Positions 44,801-56,002 of a stretch of DNA of 64,000 nucleotides are shown piece after piece. The notes below the pieces were generated by a model. That model had not been told where the DNA came from. It did not search any database and saw only the letters and a list, made by a program, of their open reading frames with translations. Position 1 is the first letter of the stretch; the number at the start of each line of letters is the position of its first letter. Origin of the DNA: Akebia trifoliata (lineage: Eukaryota > Streptophyta > Magnoliopsida > Ranunculales > Lardizabalaceae); NCBI GenBank assembly GCA_017979445.1, contig CM030711.1, forward strand, positions 47,229,560-47,293,559, written 5' to 3'. The translations under genes and the position numbers were made by a program.

Positions 44801-46433
44801 AAAATGAAATAGAATCGAAAGGTGTCCTCGAGAGATACATTCTTTATGGGGGAATAAAGATTGAGACAAAGGCGCCCTGTTTGATAACATCTCAACTTTG
44901 AACCAGAAAATAGATGGATGATGAGTAGCATGTAGATATTTGTTGATCTCTAGTTGCTTATCACCTTGGCTGTTATGTCAAATAACAATGAACTAAGAAG
45001 AAGAGAAGTAACTAAAATTACTCTGGATTGATGAAGTAACATGTTTTCTAGCTGAAGCTTATTACAAAGCTCCTTAAGATAACTTTGCAAGTTTTTGCAC
45101 CACAAAAAGCTGAACCCATGTGCACATGTAAGATACCCAACGTTAAAGAGAGACTGCAGAATTTCCATGATATAACTAGAGATAAATTTCTACTGCTTTG
45201 ATACCCAGGTTTTAAAACTCTTCCTAAGGCATTATTTTGGTCAGTAGAAAAACCAAAGACTGTCTCAATGAGACATTCTAATCAATGTTTCATTCAGTTC
45301 TCAGCCGAAATATATGATATAAACAATCATGATTAGGTGGATGATGGAAGAATCAATCTCTGGCGATAAGGCAGTCTTTCAGATGTCAAGATCGATTCCC
45401 ATCCATGGATACTTCAATCAATTTTTCTTCTCCCACTCCTTCCCACTAAGGGAGGGAGGGGATAACTCATTGCACTATTAATAGTGGTTTAAAGAATCAA
45501 ATTCAATCCCTAGTGCCAATGCTGAGAGTTTGTTTAATGGTGATAGTGCCTTAAGGAATCAAACACAACCCCTCGCATCAACTCAGCAAGTTCAAGCCCG
45601 GCATTGACCCATTCCTTAACTCCACCCACTAACATCATAATATCCAATAAATCACACATCCATCAACATCTACAACCTCAAACATTCAATAATTCAATCA
45701 AACCCTAATTTAACAAGCCGAAACTTCATTCACAATCCAAATTCAACAATTATAACCAAAAGAACCAATACTTCAGTAAAAATCAAATGGTATCTTATTT
45801 AACTCCACACCACTACCATCAGAATATCCAATAAACCACACATCCATCAACATCTATAACCTCAAAAGTTCAATAATTCAATCAAACCATAATTTAACAA
45901 GCTGAAACTGCATTCTTAATCCAAATTCAACAATTCAAACTACAAATCAAATGAAATCTCCTCCATAAAACATCAATTAAAAACGGAAATTAGATCTAAG
46001 TTTCGAACTTGAAAGAAAACTAAATAAAATTACCTCCAAAGAGAAACCTAGCTTTCTTTTCATGCTCCGCATCGTGGATCCCATCATCATTAGTCAACTC
46101 CCCATTCTCTGCAGTCGTCTCTGTTGACCAATTGGGGACAGAGAATGAAGATTTTGCAGAAGCATCATCTGAACAAGACCAATACAGAAACCCTAGACTC
46201 GAACTCAAAACAATCCCTGAAACCGATCCCAAAAACAACGCATAAACAGCGTCTTTGCTATTTTCTTTATCAAAACTCGATGAAGCAAATACCCTAGACG
46301 AAGATGACGAGGAGGAAGGCGAAGAAGAGGAGGATCTTGATTGATTGAAGAACTGGCGAATGTTGAGCCGCTGGATTGTGGCAGCGCGACAGATCAACGG
46401 TGAGGATCTCTTTAGCTGTCCCCAGGAAGACAT
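38823..46433 (-). CDS. MICU: Mitochondrial calcium uptake protein (MICU), EF-hand regulator of the uniporter
   Basis: Calcium-sensing regulator of the mitochondrial calcium uniporter, acting at the inner membrane/intermembrane space. Seven coding exons: 46433-46034, 44184-44117, 43377-43154, 43018-42935, 41535-41322, 39433-39137, 39044-38823, all GT-AG and in frame, giving 502 residues (Arabidopsis MICU is about 500). The N-terminus is Ser/Arg-rich like a mitochondrial presequence, followed by a hydrophobic segment about 66-90 (YALFLGSVSGIVLSSSLGFL). Conserved: RRKVFFNYERRIRMRSPPEK, FEYFAS, then EF-hands at about 220-231 (DTNNDGLISFSE), 254-265 (DLDHNGEIDKEE) and 448-459 (DTNCDGSLSANE). All three loops keep Asp at position 1, Gly at 6 and Glu at 12. 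The third hand is typical of plant MICU. The donor of exon 3 was set at GA|GTGGGT because it restores SEYIFFVTLLSIPESSF. The exact C-terminus is less certain. Confidence 0.93.
40380..40790 (+). pseudogene. Possible LINE relic in MICU intron 5
   Basis: Plus-strand bases about 40476-40520 read WCIWKERNDIAFNE, which resembles the 'hiWkERN.r.F' segment downstream of the zf-RVT region in plant LINEs. The following bases are frame-broken and end near a short A-rich run (40792-40806), as expected for a 5'-truncated LINE copy inserted antisense to the MICU gene. Only one motif supports this. Confidence 0.4.
42506..42640 (+). repeat. Exact 35-bp tandem duplication and SINE-like sequence in MICU intron 4
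   Basis: Bases 42506-42540 are repeated exactly at 42541-42575. The unit contains the palindrome CCACTTCAGTGAAGTGG. After the second copy, GTGGTAAGTCTGTGTGTGGT and ACCTGGGATAAAAATCCC resemble the A- and B-box region of a tRNA-derived SINE. The duplication is recent; the SINE assignment is weak. Confidence 0.6.
44300..44830. repeat. Minisatellite of about 50-bp units in MICU intron 1
   Basis: Units of about 45-52 bp of the type AAAGTTGGAGGGGTATTATT-GGAAAAAGGGGGAGAAGA-GAAAAGGCAAT recur about three times in 44300-44450 and about five times in 44575-44830. Each block starts with a similar GGGCATC..TTTGGGGG word, so the array was also duplicated as a block of about 270 bp. An 11-G run lies at 44516-44526. 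One open frame here is a by-product of the repeats and is not a gene. Confidence 0.8.
45621..45936. repeat. Direct duplication of about 135 bp in MICU intron 1
   Basis: Bases 45621-45751 recur at 45804-45936, spacing about 184 bp, with about 10% differences. Shared words: AATATCCAATAAAYCACACA, TCCATCAACATCTAYAACCT, AATAATTCAATCAAACC and AATCCAAATTCAACAATT. Confidence 0.8.
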
Positions 46434-47938
46434 AGTATGGTACACCAAAAAAAATCAGAATAAAGAGATACAGATTGGTCTTTCGGTTCGTTTATATTTT
46501 GTATTTTTAGGGAATTTGATCCGAAAATGACGGTGGACCCACATTTTTATTTTATGGTTCGTTATTAGGGATCTTGTTAGTTGGTCGGTTTCGGCTATCT
46601 GGGAGACACTCTGATGTACTCATCAGTATCAAAAGTTTGATACCTACATTATGTTAAAACACCACGCGGAGCATTCTTTTCTTGTTTTGGTTTCATTGTG
46701 ATTTTTTAGCTCATCTGTTGGACATTTAGTAAATTTTTTATTTTTTAACGAGGCCTCATTATTGGCGAACTCACCACTTTTTTATTTACCGTCGAATTCA
46801 CTATTTTTAAAATAAAAAGTGATGAACTCAACATCGATTTTTGAGTTTTTTTTTACTAAAATACATGAAAAGACTGAATAAAAACTTGAGATAACAACTT
46901 GTTTAGACAATTTCAAGTCAAGAGAACTATTCTTAATCGATTTTCATCAAAAAATTAAGAGAAAAAGTGAAAAAAAAATTCTAATTTTTTACATATATAT
47001 TTAAAATGTTTGAAAAAAATCATTGAAAATGACTTTTTCTTCCTTCTTAAATTATTTCCGATGGAATAGAGTCTCTGAAACTTGATTGAGAAGCCAAAAA
47101 TATAATTTTTTTTAGATGAAAACGATGAGTTCAAATGGTTAAGATATTCAATTGTGAGAAATGTGAGAGATGATGTCAGAGATTGTTTAGAAAAGAAAAT
47201 TTTACTAAATGGATTATTAAGAGACCGTCCAAAACTTATGGACTATTTAGAAAAAAGTCCCTCTGCCAAGGTCTATTAAGTGATTTTCCCTAAAAATAAT
47301 GTGGATAGAGGTAGTAACTAAAGAAAAGTATATGGCCTTCGATGATGATATTAATTGGTGAAATAAAAAACCAAATATCTAGGATAAGGCATATAAGACG
47401 ACAAAATCTTTTAATATTATAATGACTCGCTATGATGGATATATATATATATATCACAAGATCATAGGGGTAAACCAGCAATCGAAATAAATTAATTGTG
47501 ATCCATATACATCATTCAGCGATAAGTCTAACCAAATTTAATAAATCATGAGCTCTAATATTAAATCGTCAAGTTCATACATCTTTTATACATAAACTAC
47601 CCGCTTCAACTCTAGCTCAGGCTCATTTAGTTTGGAAGAAGAGTAGACAATATCAACACGTGATACGGTTCTACACAAAGAGACTGATCTGTTGAAAGTA
47701 TATCTCAGCACCCGAATGTTCCACCAAGCGAGGTAGAAGTTTTCTACCTCTTCAAATAATGGTAATTTCCAAAACTGCAACCTTTCCCCGACTAGAATGG
47801 AGAATGTTAAATTACAACATAAACAAAGATTGAAAGAGAGCAAGTATAAATAAGGCTAGAGATACGAAAGAAATGTGATCCCATTGAACGATTTTACCGT
47901 CATTCCAAGAACACATTGGAATCACCATTCAGATCGTC
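46434..47938. other. Spacer between the MICU start and the 3' end of the NFD4-like gene
   Basis: Must hold the MICU promoter and 5' UTR on the minus strand just above 46433, and the 3' UTR of the upstream gene. No clear TATA box was found. AT-rich, with a TA run at about 47440-47453. No extra gene supported. Confidence 0.45.
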
Positions 47939-50900
47939 TCAATGATTTGAACTTTGAGGTACACGGAACGAACCCCCAGAATAAAGCATTTGGTAAACGG
48001 GTCTTAATCTCAAAGTCAAAATTATTCCGAACACAGAGCCCAAACCACAAACACCGGCTAGAACCAAGAATGTGAGTCTAAAACAATTAGGACCCAAGCA
48101 TGAGACACTTGAATGAAGCAGATTAAGTCCTTGCTGCTTTGCTGCCTCTTTATCGTAAACATACCCAGCAAGCAGACCTGAGAAGAGAAGTGCGCCAAGA
48201 GGATTGCCGAGTAACATAAAATTGTAAATTACACCAAAGTGCTTCAACCCAAAAAGCTCAGAGACAGTTGGGACCATTATAGAGAACTGGACACCGTAGC
48301 AGATCCCAAGTGATGCAGTTGCAGCATAAAGGGTGCCACTGAGTGCTGAGGCGAAGAGAAGGTATGTTACGACCATTATAATTTGTGTGTATGTCATCCA
48401 TATTGTCCGAGGGATTGTTTTGGACCTGCAAAAAGAAAGAAACAAAATGCAATCAAAAATAAAAACACAAAGATTTTACATGGTTCACTTAGGATTGATG
48501 TACATCCATGGATCACACTGATTCCACTCTGAAGAGAAAACTCGCAGTTACAGATAGACCCTTGAAAAAAGAAATATATATCCTAGGAAAACATAATCAG
48601 TGAAATTATGAAAATACCCTTGAAAAATGATGAACAGTGGTGGTGCCATCAGACTCCACAAACCAGAACAATATAACACCTCTTGAAAGCCCAAATTGTT
48701 AATCTTACAAACCAATAAGGGAGAAAAGTACTGACCTGACGAAGTGTTCCGAAACAGCACCACCACCCAGACGGCCCGCAAAATTGCAAAAGCTAAAGAG
48801 AGACAAAAGAATAGTTGTATCATTCACACCTTGTGCAATCCCAATCTGAGCCAGATTATTGAGAACAGTTACACCAGAGCCAACCCCAAGAAAGTACACC
48901 CAAAATAGAAGCCAGAAATCAGCCTTGACAAAAGCTTCAAGTAACGTGAAATCCTCGCCTCTCTTGGGTCTCCTCTTCTTTTTCACTGCCCCCTCCCCCT
49001 CAGCCAAAAGAATATCTATGTCTGACACATCATCACTTTCCAAGAAACTTCCAAGTTGTGTCATCGATGAAGATGGAGTCAACAATGGTTCTGTTTTGTC
49101 TGAGTTTCCGTCTCCAGGAATCAATTGGTTTGAAGAACCATACGGTCTACTAAGTATACCCGATTTCCTGGCTGGGTACAATGTCATTTTTATGGGGATT
49201 GCAAGTGGAGCCATAAGAAAGAGAACCATTATAGCAACAAATGTGTAGGAAATGAAAGGACTTAAAGAGAGCACATCACCCAACACAGTAGTTGTGAGAA
49301 GATAAATGCCTAGAACAATACTGGCAACTTGAGTGAATAGAAAATGACTTTGTTCTGTGGAGTCTTCTTGGGAAGCCGGGGTGCAAGGCCTAACGAAATA
49401 CATCATCGCCAAACACACTAGAGGAAGCCCGAGTGCGAGCAGGAGTAGGAGCTTTGAAGAGGATTTATGAAGCACCTCAGAGTAGACCAAAGTATATACC
49501 GCGGCACTAATGCCAACATAACCTTTAAGAATGCCAGCAACGGTGCCCCTACTGAGAGGGAAGTTCCTCATGTTGGTTACAAGCACACTGGTGCCCAGCC
49601 ATGCACTACTATTGGTAGCAACACATAGAGCAAGCCATAACTGCCACAACATATAAAATACGGTGATAAAGTTTTCATCTAATGTACATGAACACATCTG
49701 GGTGGTCTCAGCCCAAGTTCTGAAGTCTGAAGTGATTGGTGCATTGGATGGGGTCATGTTCTAAGCATGGATGGAGCACACACACTTTAGTGGAAAGGGC
49801 AGTTAAGTTAGGTAGACAGCTATCCAAAGAGACGGGATGGGTAAAGCGAACCCATTCAGTAAGAAATTTCAAGTCTCTTATGAAAGGGAGTCTCGACCCT
49901 CAATTCTCGTTAAAATCTGACATCTTGAACTATATGATAGAGACAACATGAAAAAAAAACCCATATTCGACGGATTGAAACCGTTAAATTAATGGAGGTG
50001 AGAGAAATTCAATGGTTCTAAGCTATCTAATCTGGGAAGCATAAAAAATTTCAGTGGCCCTGAACCTTTGAAATTCGATTTCTAAAATTCATGGTCCTTA
50101 TCCAATTGTAATAAGTCATTAGTTTTGTTTCTCTCGTATTGGGAGAAAAAGATTTGTGATATAAATAAAGGAGGGGAGAGAGTCCCAAGGATGAATTCTT
50201 GTAAACGCTAATCTCTTAAAAATGAAGTATACTTATGTTAGAGAATCTATAATGAAGTTGAAAATTAATTTTGGTATGTATAAAAGACCTGTAAATTTCG
50301 ATATTTAATAAAAATCTATATACCCACACATACAATCAGATTTTTGATGATCCGTTAACAACCTGTTTGACCCGATTAATTTCGCCCTCGATTTGGGTTT
50401 TGATCCAACCCATTTTCTGCTCCTAAGTATATAAAGGGTATTTTTAGGGTTCATTCTTAACGTGTAAGAGAGAGCCGCCAGAGAGAGAGAGAGAGAGAGA
50501 TAGAGAGAGAGTGATAATGGGTGTAACAGGGGACTAGGGTTTCTAATGAACTTTGTAAAATCTCGTTGAAGATAGTGGATTGATCATCGCTACTCGTGGA
50601 CGTAGGCATCTTGACGAACCACGTAAATCGTGTCTTCTGTTTTCTGTTTTTCTCTATTTCGTTTGCATTTAATTTCTTGCTCATTGTTCGTTTTATTTGT
50701 TGCACGCTTTCGCACAACATTAACAAGATTTCACTGACATGCAAGAGAGTTCATTCAATAATAACTCATCACTATGTAATTTAGAAACAATTAAACCCAT
50801 TTACATAAAAACCTATCAAATATAGGCTACCCCATAATTAAAATCCATGAAAAAAAAAAAACAATGAAAAACACATACCAACACATGCAATCAATCAAAA

Positions 50901-51278
50901 CTACAAATGGTTACGCACAAAATGATTAAATAAATAAATAAATGATGAACTGACCAGCCAGTAAGGTAGGGACAGAACAGTCTGGCTTACAGAGAGCCAG
51001 ATAACTCCATAGCCCAAGAAACATAAAAGAGAACCAATCAAGAGAACAATCCAAGTTGGGAATTTGTTGCAGATTATTCCTGGAAGAATACCAACATTCT
51101 CACCCAAATCATTTGCAACTCCAAGTAGAGTCAGTTGTTGCTGATTGAAACCCAATACAGATTTCAGAGAATGAGAGTAGAGAGGAAAGTTGTAAGCATT
51201 TCCAGCTGCTATTTGAACCCAAACTGCAGCTCCAAGACCCACCCATGGTGGTCTGGTCCCAGCTTTCAAAACCACCAT
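47939..51278 (-). CDS. Nodulin-like / NFD4-type major facilitator protein
   Basis: Multi-pass membrane protein of the plant nodulin-like MFS group (NUCLEAR FUSION DEFECTIVE 4-like). The substrate is not established for the family. Three coding exons, 51278-50955, 49640-48736 and 48425-47939, with GT-AG junctions in frame, give 571 residues. The N-terminal nodulin-like domain is clear: WVGLGAAVWVQIAAGNAYNF (about 12-31), then NMRNFPLSRGTVAGILKGY (131-149). A charged cytosolic loop holds ESDDVSDIDILLAEGEGAVK and KKRRPKRGEDFTLLEAFVKA (309-348), a conserved join to the second half. The C-terminal MFS half includes DFWLLFWVYFLGVGSGVTVL, NNLAQI and SFCNFAGRLGGG (about 391-402). The start is the first ATG of the open exon and lies just before the nodulin-like domain. 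The protein ends in a short Ser/Gln-rich tail. A gene symbol would be a guess. Confidence 0.93.
49641..50954. other. Intron 1 of the NFD4-like gene with GA microsatellite
   Basis: A 1.3-kb intron between codons 108 and 109. It contains a (GA)n tract at about 50481-50511 and sequence that looks like an internal leader. The open frames seen in it have no family match. Confidence 0.6.
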
Positions 51279-51488
51279 TAATGAAGTTTAGTGATCTTCA
51301 CTTCTCTCTCTCACACATAACCCCCTTGCCTTGAAATAATAGAGAACTCCAGAGAATGAATGGCTTTTTATTCCTTTACCAAAATAAATGAAGTTTAAAG
51401 AGGGAGACAGAACTTAAACGAGTTTTAAAAAGGAAGTTAGAGAGTTTAAGAAGAAGAATCGGTTGATGTTTCAGTGTTAGATCCTAAC

Positions 51489-51815
51489 TCTGACATCTTT
51501 CATCCACGTAGCATATATTTTTGGCACACTGACTGGCCCACCCCAAGTTCAACTTTGAACACACTCTTTAATCAAGGGCGCTGCTATTGCCACACCAAAT
51601 CCTATGTAAATAACCAAAAATTGTTCACAGTTGGGGTGGCGTTAGTAAAAGTTGTTGTGACCTCTAAATCAATCTTAAGAGAGCACACTGTTTTCAAGCA
51701 TGTGGTATGCCCTCTGACATCTGTCTAGCCACGTGGCATATATTTTAGGCCCACTGAACCATTCAATATTTTGGCTCACCCCAAGTTGAACCCTCTCTTT
51801 AATCAATCTCAAGAG
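51489..51815. repeat. Direct duplication upstream of the NFD4-like gene
   Basis: Bases about 51489-51580 and 51714-51805 share TCTGACATCT, CCACGTRGCATATATTTT, GGCMCACTGA, CACCCCAAGTT and CTCTTTAATCAA in the same order. The unit carries a CCACGTGGC G-box-like word (51731). Spacing is about 225 bp. Confidence 0.7.
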
Positions 51816-51836
51816 AGAGAATAAACCAAAACACTG

Positions 51837-52414
51837 TGTTTTCAAACCGATGGTATGCCCTTGACCTAGGTCTTGTCTGAGAGATTAGTATTAATGACCT
51901 AAATGCCCTCATCTTCATCCTTGGGTAAAGCTTTTTAGCATCATATTCGGCTTTTAAATTTCAAGAACAAAATATGATTTTTGGATAAGTGAAAAAGAAT
52001 ATAATTTTTGAAGAAAAAAAAACAATTATTTGTACAAATACATCGAAGACGATAAAAATAAGTTACTATAAAAGGTTAATAATCTGAAGATGATATATTT
52101 TTAGGATAGGTCTTCGACCTTAAGATTCGTTCTCATTTGACCTTCAATACTCAAGAACAATTAAAGTTTTTGAAGTAGAAAAATCAAAAGTTTTCTACAA
52201 GAAATTGAAGACCATATATTAATAGAAGGCGAGGTTGAATAAGTTAAAAATAATTTTTCCTAAAGATCAATAATTAGAAGATGACAAATTTTCTGGAAGA
52301 AAATCAAAAACAAATTTTTTTCAATTAGGGATTGAAGTTGAGAGCATTTAGATCATTTACATTAGTCTCTTAGAAAAAGACCTAGGTCAAGGGTTATGTT
52401 ACTAGTTTGAAAAC
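51837..52414. mobile_element. TIR element of about 580 bp, CCTTGACCTAGGTCTT ends
   Basis: Left: GTTTTCAAACCGATGGTATG, CCCTTGACCTAGGTCTTG, GAGAGATTAGTATTAATGAC, CTAAATGCCCTCATCTTC. The right end read inward gives GTTTTCAAACTAGTAACATA, CCCTTGACCTAGGTCTTT, AGAGACTAATGTAAATGATC, TAAATGCTCTCAACTTC. Arms are about 90 bp. No ORF. Related arms lie at 32083-33075, near 2205 and near 57045. Confidence 0.85.
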
Positions 52415-52720
52415 AAGAACTTGTTTTGTTTGGCAAAATAGGTGGAGTATTTTTCCGAAGTTATAAGTCTACACATTTTTAAAATATATATTCAAAGTTG
52501 TATCTATTTTGATGTTTATTCTTTTATCAATTCAATAAAATAATAGTATAGTAGATACCCTTTAAAATAAAAATAAAAATTAAAAAATTAAAAAAGAAAG
52601 ATAATTTTTTTTAAAAACATGTCTAGATTGTTAATTTCGGAAATCGAATTTGATTCACCTATCATTTCTTTAGCCACCAACCATTCATGTTTCTTTTTAG
52701 ATGAGATTGTTAGCTTTTTC

Positions 52721-53077
52721 AATAGGAGCGGAGTTAGGATTTTCTTGTAGTGGGGGTAAATTATGTTTAGTTGTATGGTTGAAGAACTTGAGGATGAATG
52801 GTTTTAAAGAGAAATTTAGAGATTTTTGGTTAGAAGTTGAAGAAAATAATATTTAGGTAATTTCCAATTAGTATATGAGAAGGCCCAATCAAGAGCCAAT
52901 GTCATCAACAAAAAATTGAGGGGGTGGAGGTGGGTGCAAAAATTGGAGGAAGGTGACAGTTTGGAGGCAAATGGAGAGAGAGGTGAGGGAGTAGGGACAA
53001 ATGGGACATGTAATTAGTTGAAAATATAGAGGGGCAATTGCTCCCACCAGTTCTTTACTAACTCCACCCCTATTTTT
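52721..53077. mobile_element. TIR element with AATAGG(A/G)G(C/T)GGAGTTAG ends, about 350 bp
   Basis: Left end AATAGGAGCGGAGTTAGGAT; right end read inward AATAGGGGTGGAGTTAGTAA. Inner GTGGGGGTAAATT is matched by GGGGCAATTGCTCCCACC. It has the same end type as 27828-28047. No ORF. Confidence 0.75.
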
Positions 53078-53759
53078 TAAGCCTATGTTGTATACGGGAC
53101 CACAACCGACACTTAAAATAAAAAATCAAAATCAAATTGATAGATGATATCTTCCCGAATGGAAGTCTATTAATGGCGAAAGGTGTTAGGTCATTGTCTA
53201 CAGTGAGAAAATTTGCAAAGTAAGAATCAAGTCAAATATCACATGTAGGATGATATCTAGCTTTCGAAGATGTTAAAGTTTGTGCATGTTCTTGAATGTC
53301 ACGCAACAATTGGTGAAAAAAGTCCTTTCGACGAAAACATAATTTCACATTGATGGATTGCGTGATGCAACCTTATTCTTGTGTCGGTTTTAATTTTATT
53401 CACATTTGAAATTCAAACATAAATTCATCAATTATGTGCCAATAAAAGATGGATGGAAGTCCCCATCACATCAAAAGTATCACACCTAAGGTGCCAATAA
53501 AAATATTCTTTTCTTCCACTAAGGTGGATCAATGAAAACCACATATTTGGCAGACAATAATGATTAGATATTAGTAGAAGAAAGGAAAGTAAATTCAAAG
53601 TTAGAATATTTTTATAACGACCCATGATAATATAATCAGTTGGAATTGTTTGAGTTGTTGAATCATCAAGTCTGTCATGGGGGGCTTTGAATCTAATTAT
53701 GGGCTTGCTTAAAAAGACTACATTGAAAAAAATGATCAAATCCAATGGCTATGAATCAC
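53078..53759. other. Spacer left of the copia relic, no gene seen
   Basis: No supported gene. If the copia relic had a 3' LTR it would lie here on the minus strand, but I found no copy of the 55034-55280 sequence. Confidence 0.4.
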
Positions 53760-54955
53760 TTATCAGAATGAGATGTTATGTTTAGGAGGATGAAGGAATG
53801 TAGCTTTTGCACCATTGGAGTTGAGATAGATTTACAATCCTTCATCACTGCACGCTCTAAGAGATCATGGGCATACTTGGTTTTGATTAAAAATTAATCC
53901 TCCGTCAAATCGTTGGACTGCCACGTGCACTATGACAAAAGAAGAAGGATGAGTCTGCCACATTACAAAAGAACCCCATAGAGATATAAGGCTTGTTTCA
54001 ATTTGCATACAAAGGATGGGTAATTTGGGACAATGGGTTGTTCCATGTACACCAGTCTGGTGATTTTCCCATGTAAGAAGCATTTTTCATGTCCAATTGC
54101 CGAATGTCCCATTTGTGCTAAAGCAACTGTTAGCACAACTTGAATTGTGGTAGGCTTTATGACAGGAGAAAATGTCTCAGAAAAGTCAATGCCAGGGATT
54201 TGATTGTATCCCTTTGCAACAAGTCTGGCTTTTAGCCTTTCAACCTATTTACGCCCAACTATATTCATATTGGGTGTTCTTGGGACTAGATCCCAAGTAT
54301 TATTTTGATATAGGGCAAGCATTTCATCTTGCATAGCAGCAAGCCAACCTGGATGCTTAAGTGCAGATTTAATGGATTTGGGCTCTGTGGACACATCAGT
54401 GGTAGCTAGGAAGTACTTGGGGTTGGGTTTTACAATCCCTTTCTTTAGTCGTGTCATCATGGTGTGATTTGGAGGATCTAGGACTACAACTTGTGAAGTA
54501 GGAGGGGCATCATGGAGTGGTGAAGTTAGGAACTCATTACTTCTGTTGGTGAATGAGAGTAATCAAGGTGTTGAGATGAAATTAGATCATGAGTTGAACC
54601 AACTAATTGGATGACGTCATCTTGATCGTCACATGTGATTATAGGTTGGGAATGATGTTAAGTTGACATTGGATTGTGTGGTGGAAAAAAGGCTTCCAGG
54701 ATCCTTAAACGGGAATGCTGTCTCATCAAAAACTACATGTCGTGAAATACACACACGGCTCGTTGGTGGATACAAACAATGATACCCTTTATATTGATGA
54801 CTATAACCAAGAAAGACACATGGCAATGATTTAGGATCAAACTTATTCTTGGCATTTATAGTCCCGTAGATAAGAGGGGGGGGGGGAACAACGTAATTCC
54901 AACACCAAATTGAATTACATCTGAATCTTATAAATTTAATACGCCCCCACACATG
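53760..54955 (-). pseudogene. Decayed Ty1-copia pol fragment (integrase end and reverse transcriptase)
   Basis: Minus-strand order is that of copia pol. About 54870-54690: YGTINAKNKFDPKSLPCVFL, then GYSHQYKGYHCLYP and ISRHVVFDETAFPF, the integrase C-terminal region. 54460-54245: HPGWLAAMQDEMLALYQNNT then WDLVPR, the start of the RVT_2 domain. About 54230-54110: [28 protein letters not shown]. About 54075-53780 in shifting frames: [40 protein letters not shown]. Stops and frameshifts split it, and gag, protease and most of integrase are deleted. A 12-G run interrupts it near 54880. Confidence 0.88.
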
Positions 54956-55021
54956 TATGAGCCGAACTTGATCAAAACACGTGGAGATATGAAGAGGGTG
55001 ATTTGAAAGAGAGAAAGACCA

Positions 55022-55033
55022 GCTCTGATACCA
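55022..55033 (-). other. Retrotransposon primer binding site (initiator tRNA-Met type)
   Basis: The minus strand reads TGGTATCAGAGC, the complement of the 3' end of plant initiator tRNA-Met and the usual PBS of copia elements. It lies right after the inferred 5' LTR, but only about 70 bp before integrase coding sequence, so a large internal deletion is implied. Confidence 0.85.
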
Positions 55034-55280
55034 TCATAAATTTGGGATCCAACTTAAAACCAATTGACACTAAGTGAAGAGGCCTAGGAACTTATAAGGA
55101 GAGAAATAAGGCAATTTGTATCCGATGTGGGACTAAACTCAATAATACTAATTGTTATTTTCTAATTTGAACATTTGAGTATTTTTATACAATTTTCATT
55201 CATATTCATAAAATTTAACTTAAATATTAAATATCTTTATAAAATTTTTCACCTACATAAAGTTTCACTTAAATTTAGAT
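55034..55280 (-). mobile_element. 5' LTR remnant of the copia element
   Basis: On the minus strand a GTCCCACATCGG motif (55133-55122) precedes CCTTATAAG (TATA-like, about 55100-55091) and a short leader ending at the PBS. This arrangement is common in plant LTRs. The outer boundary is uncertain; 55280 is a rough limit, as the sequence turns very AT-rich there. Confidence 0.6.
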
Positions 55281-56002
55281 ATGGGGATGTGGCCCTCAAA
55301 TACAATTTTATCCCTAAATTGCCAACATAGGAACTACAGTTGGGCAGTTCTAACTACACTCCAAACGCATCCAGTTGCCAGCCTTGTCAGAGCTTTTAAA
55401 GTTTGATCCTTCTCTTAGAAAAAGCAATCATAACCATAGTTCCTGTACTTAAACTATGTTGTTTCCTTCCCTATAGGAACCCAAGTTACCCAACACCCAA
55501 CACCCCTATGTATGGACCAAGTAACAAACGCAAAATGTCGAGCCCAGCAAGCAAGCATTCGGGCCAATTTACTGGCCGGACCGTAGATTTTTGTTATAAT
55601 ATAAATTATAGGGCCGGGACGGGCCTAGATCTCTAGCTCGAACCCAACCCTAAACTTGAATTAGATACTGGTTCGATCTGATAGCTTAACAGACATAACA
55701 ACACTACCCTTACATGGTCCAAACAGGAGCCAGTGGACGGGACGCTTTTCCTAATTTTTCCAAAAAACTACTTTCTTTGGTCGACCACACATTTTCAATC
55801 GGGCCTGAGTGTCTTTCGAAGTACCTCATCTTGAAGAAACGCAGGCTACACAAGAAGAGAAAATCTGGGATAGGGTTGGTGCCCGTCTGGTCCAAAACCC
55901 GGCCCATTGACAGTTAGCTTGTCAAATTGGAGTTAAGGATCCAACTCAATCAATTGATAATCCCCCGTAACATCGTCATGTCTCACATAAAAAAAAATAG
56001 TC
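55281..56002. other. Intergenic, no gene seen
   Basis: Less AT-rich than its surroundings. Overlapping open frames near 55403-55917 on both strands have no recognisable motif and are not called. Confidence 0.4.

Noticed and set aside
46434..46448. Upstream extension of MICU by five codons
   Set aside because: The extension starts at TTG, not ATG; the first ATG is 46433-46431.
48859..49248. 129-residue plus-strand frame
   Set aside because: It is the antisense shadow of exon 2 of the NFD4-like gene.
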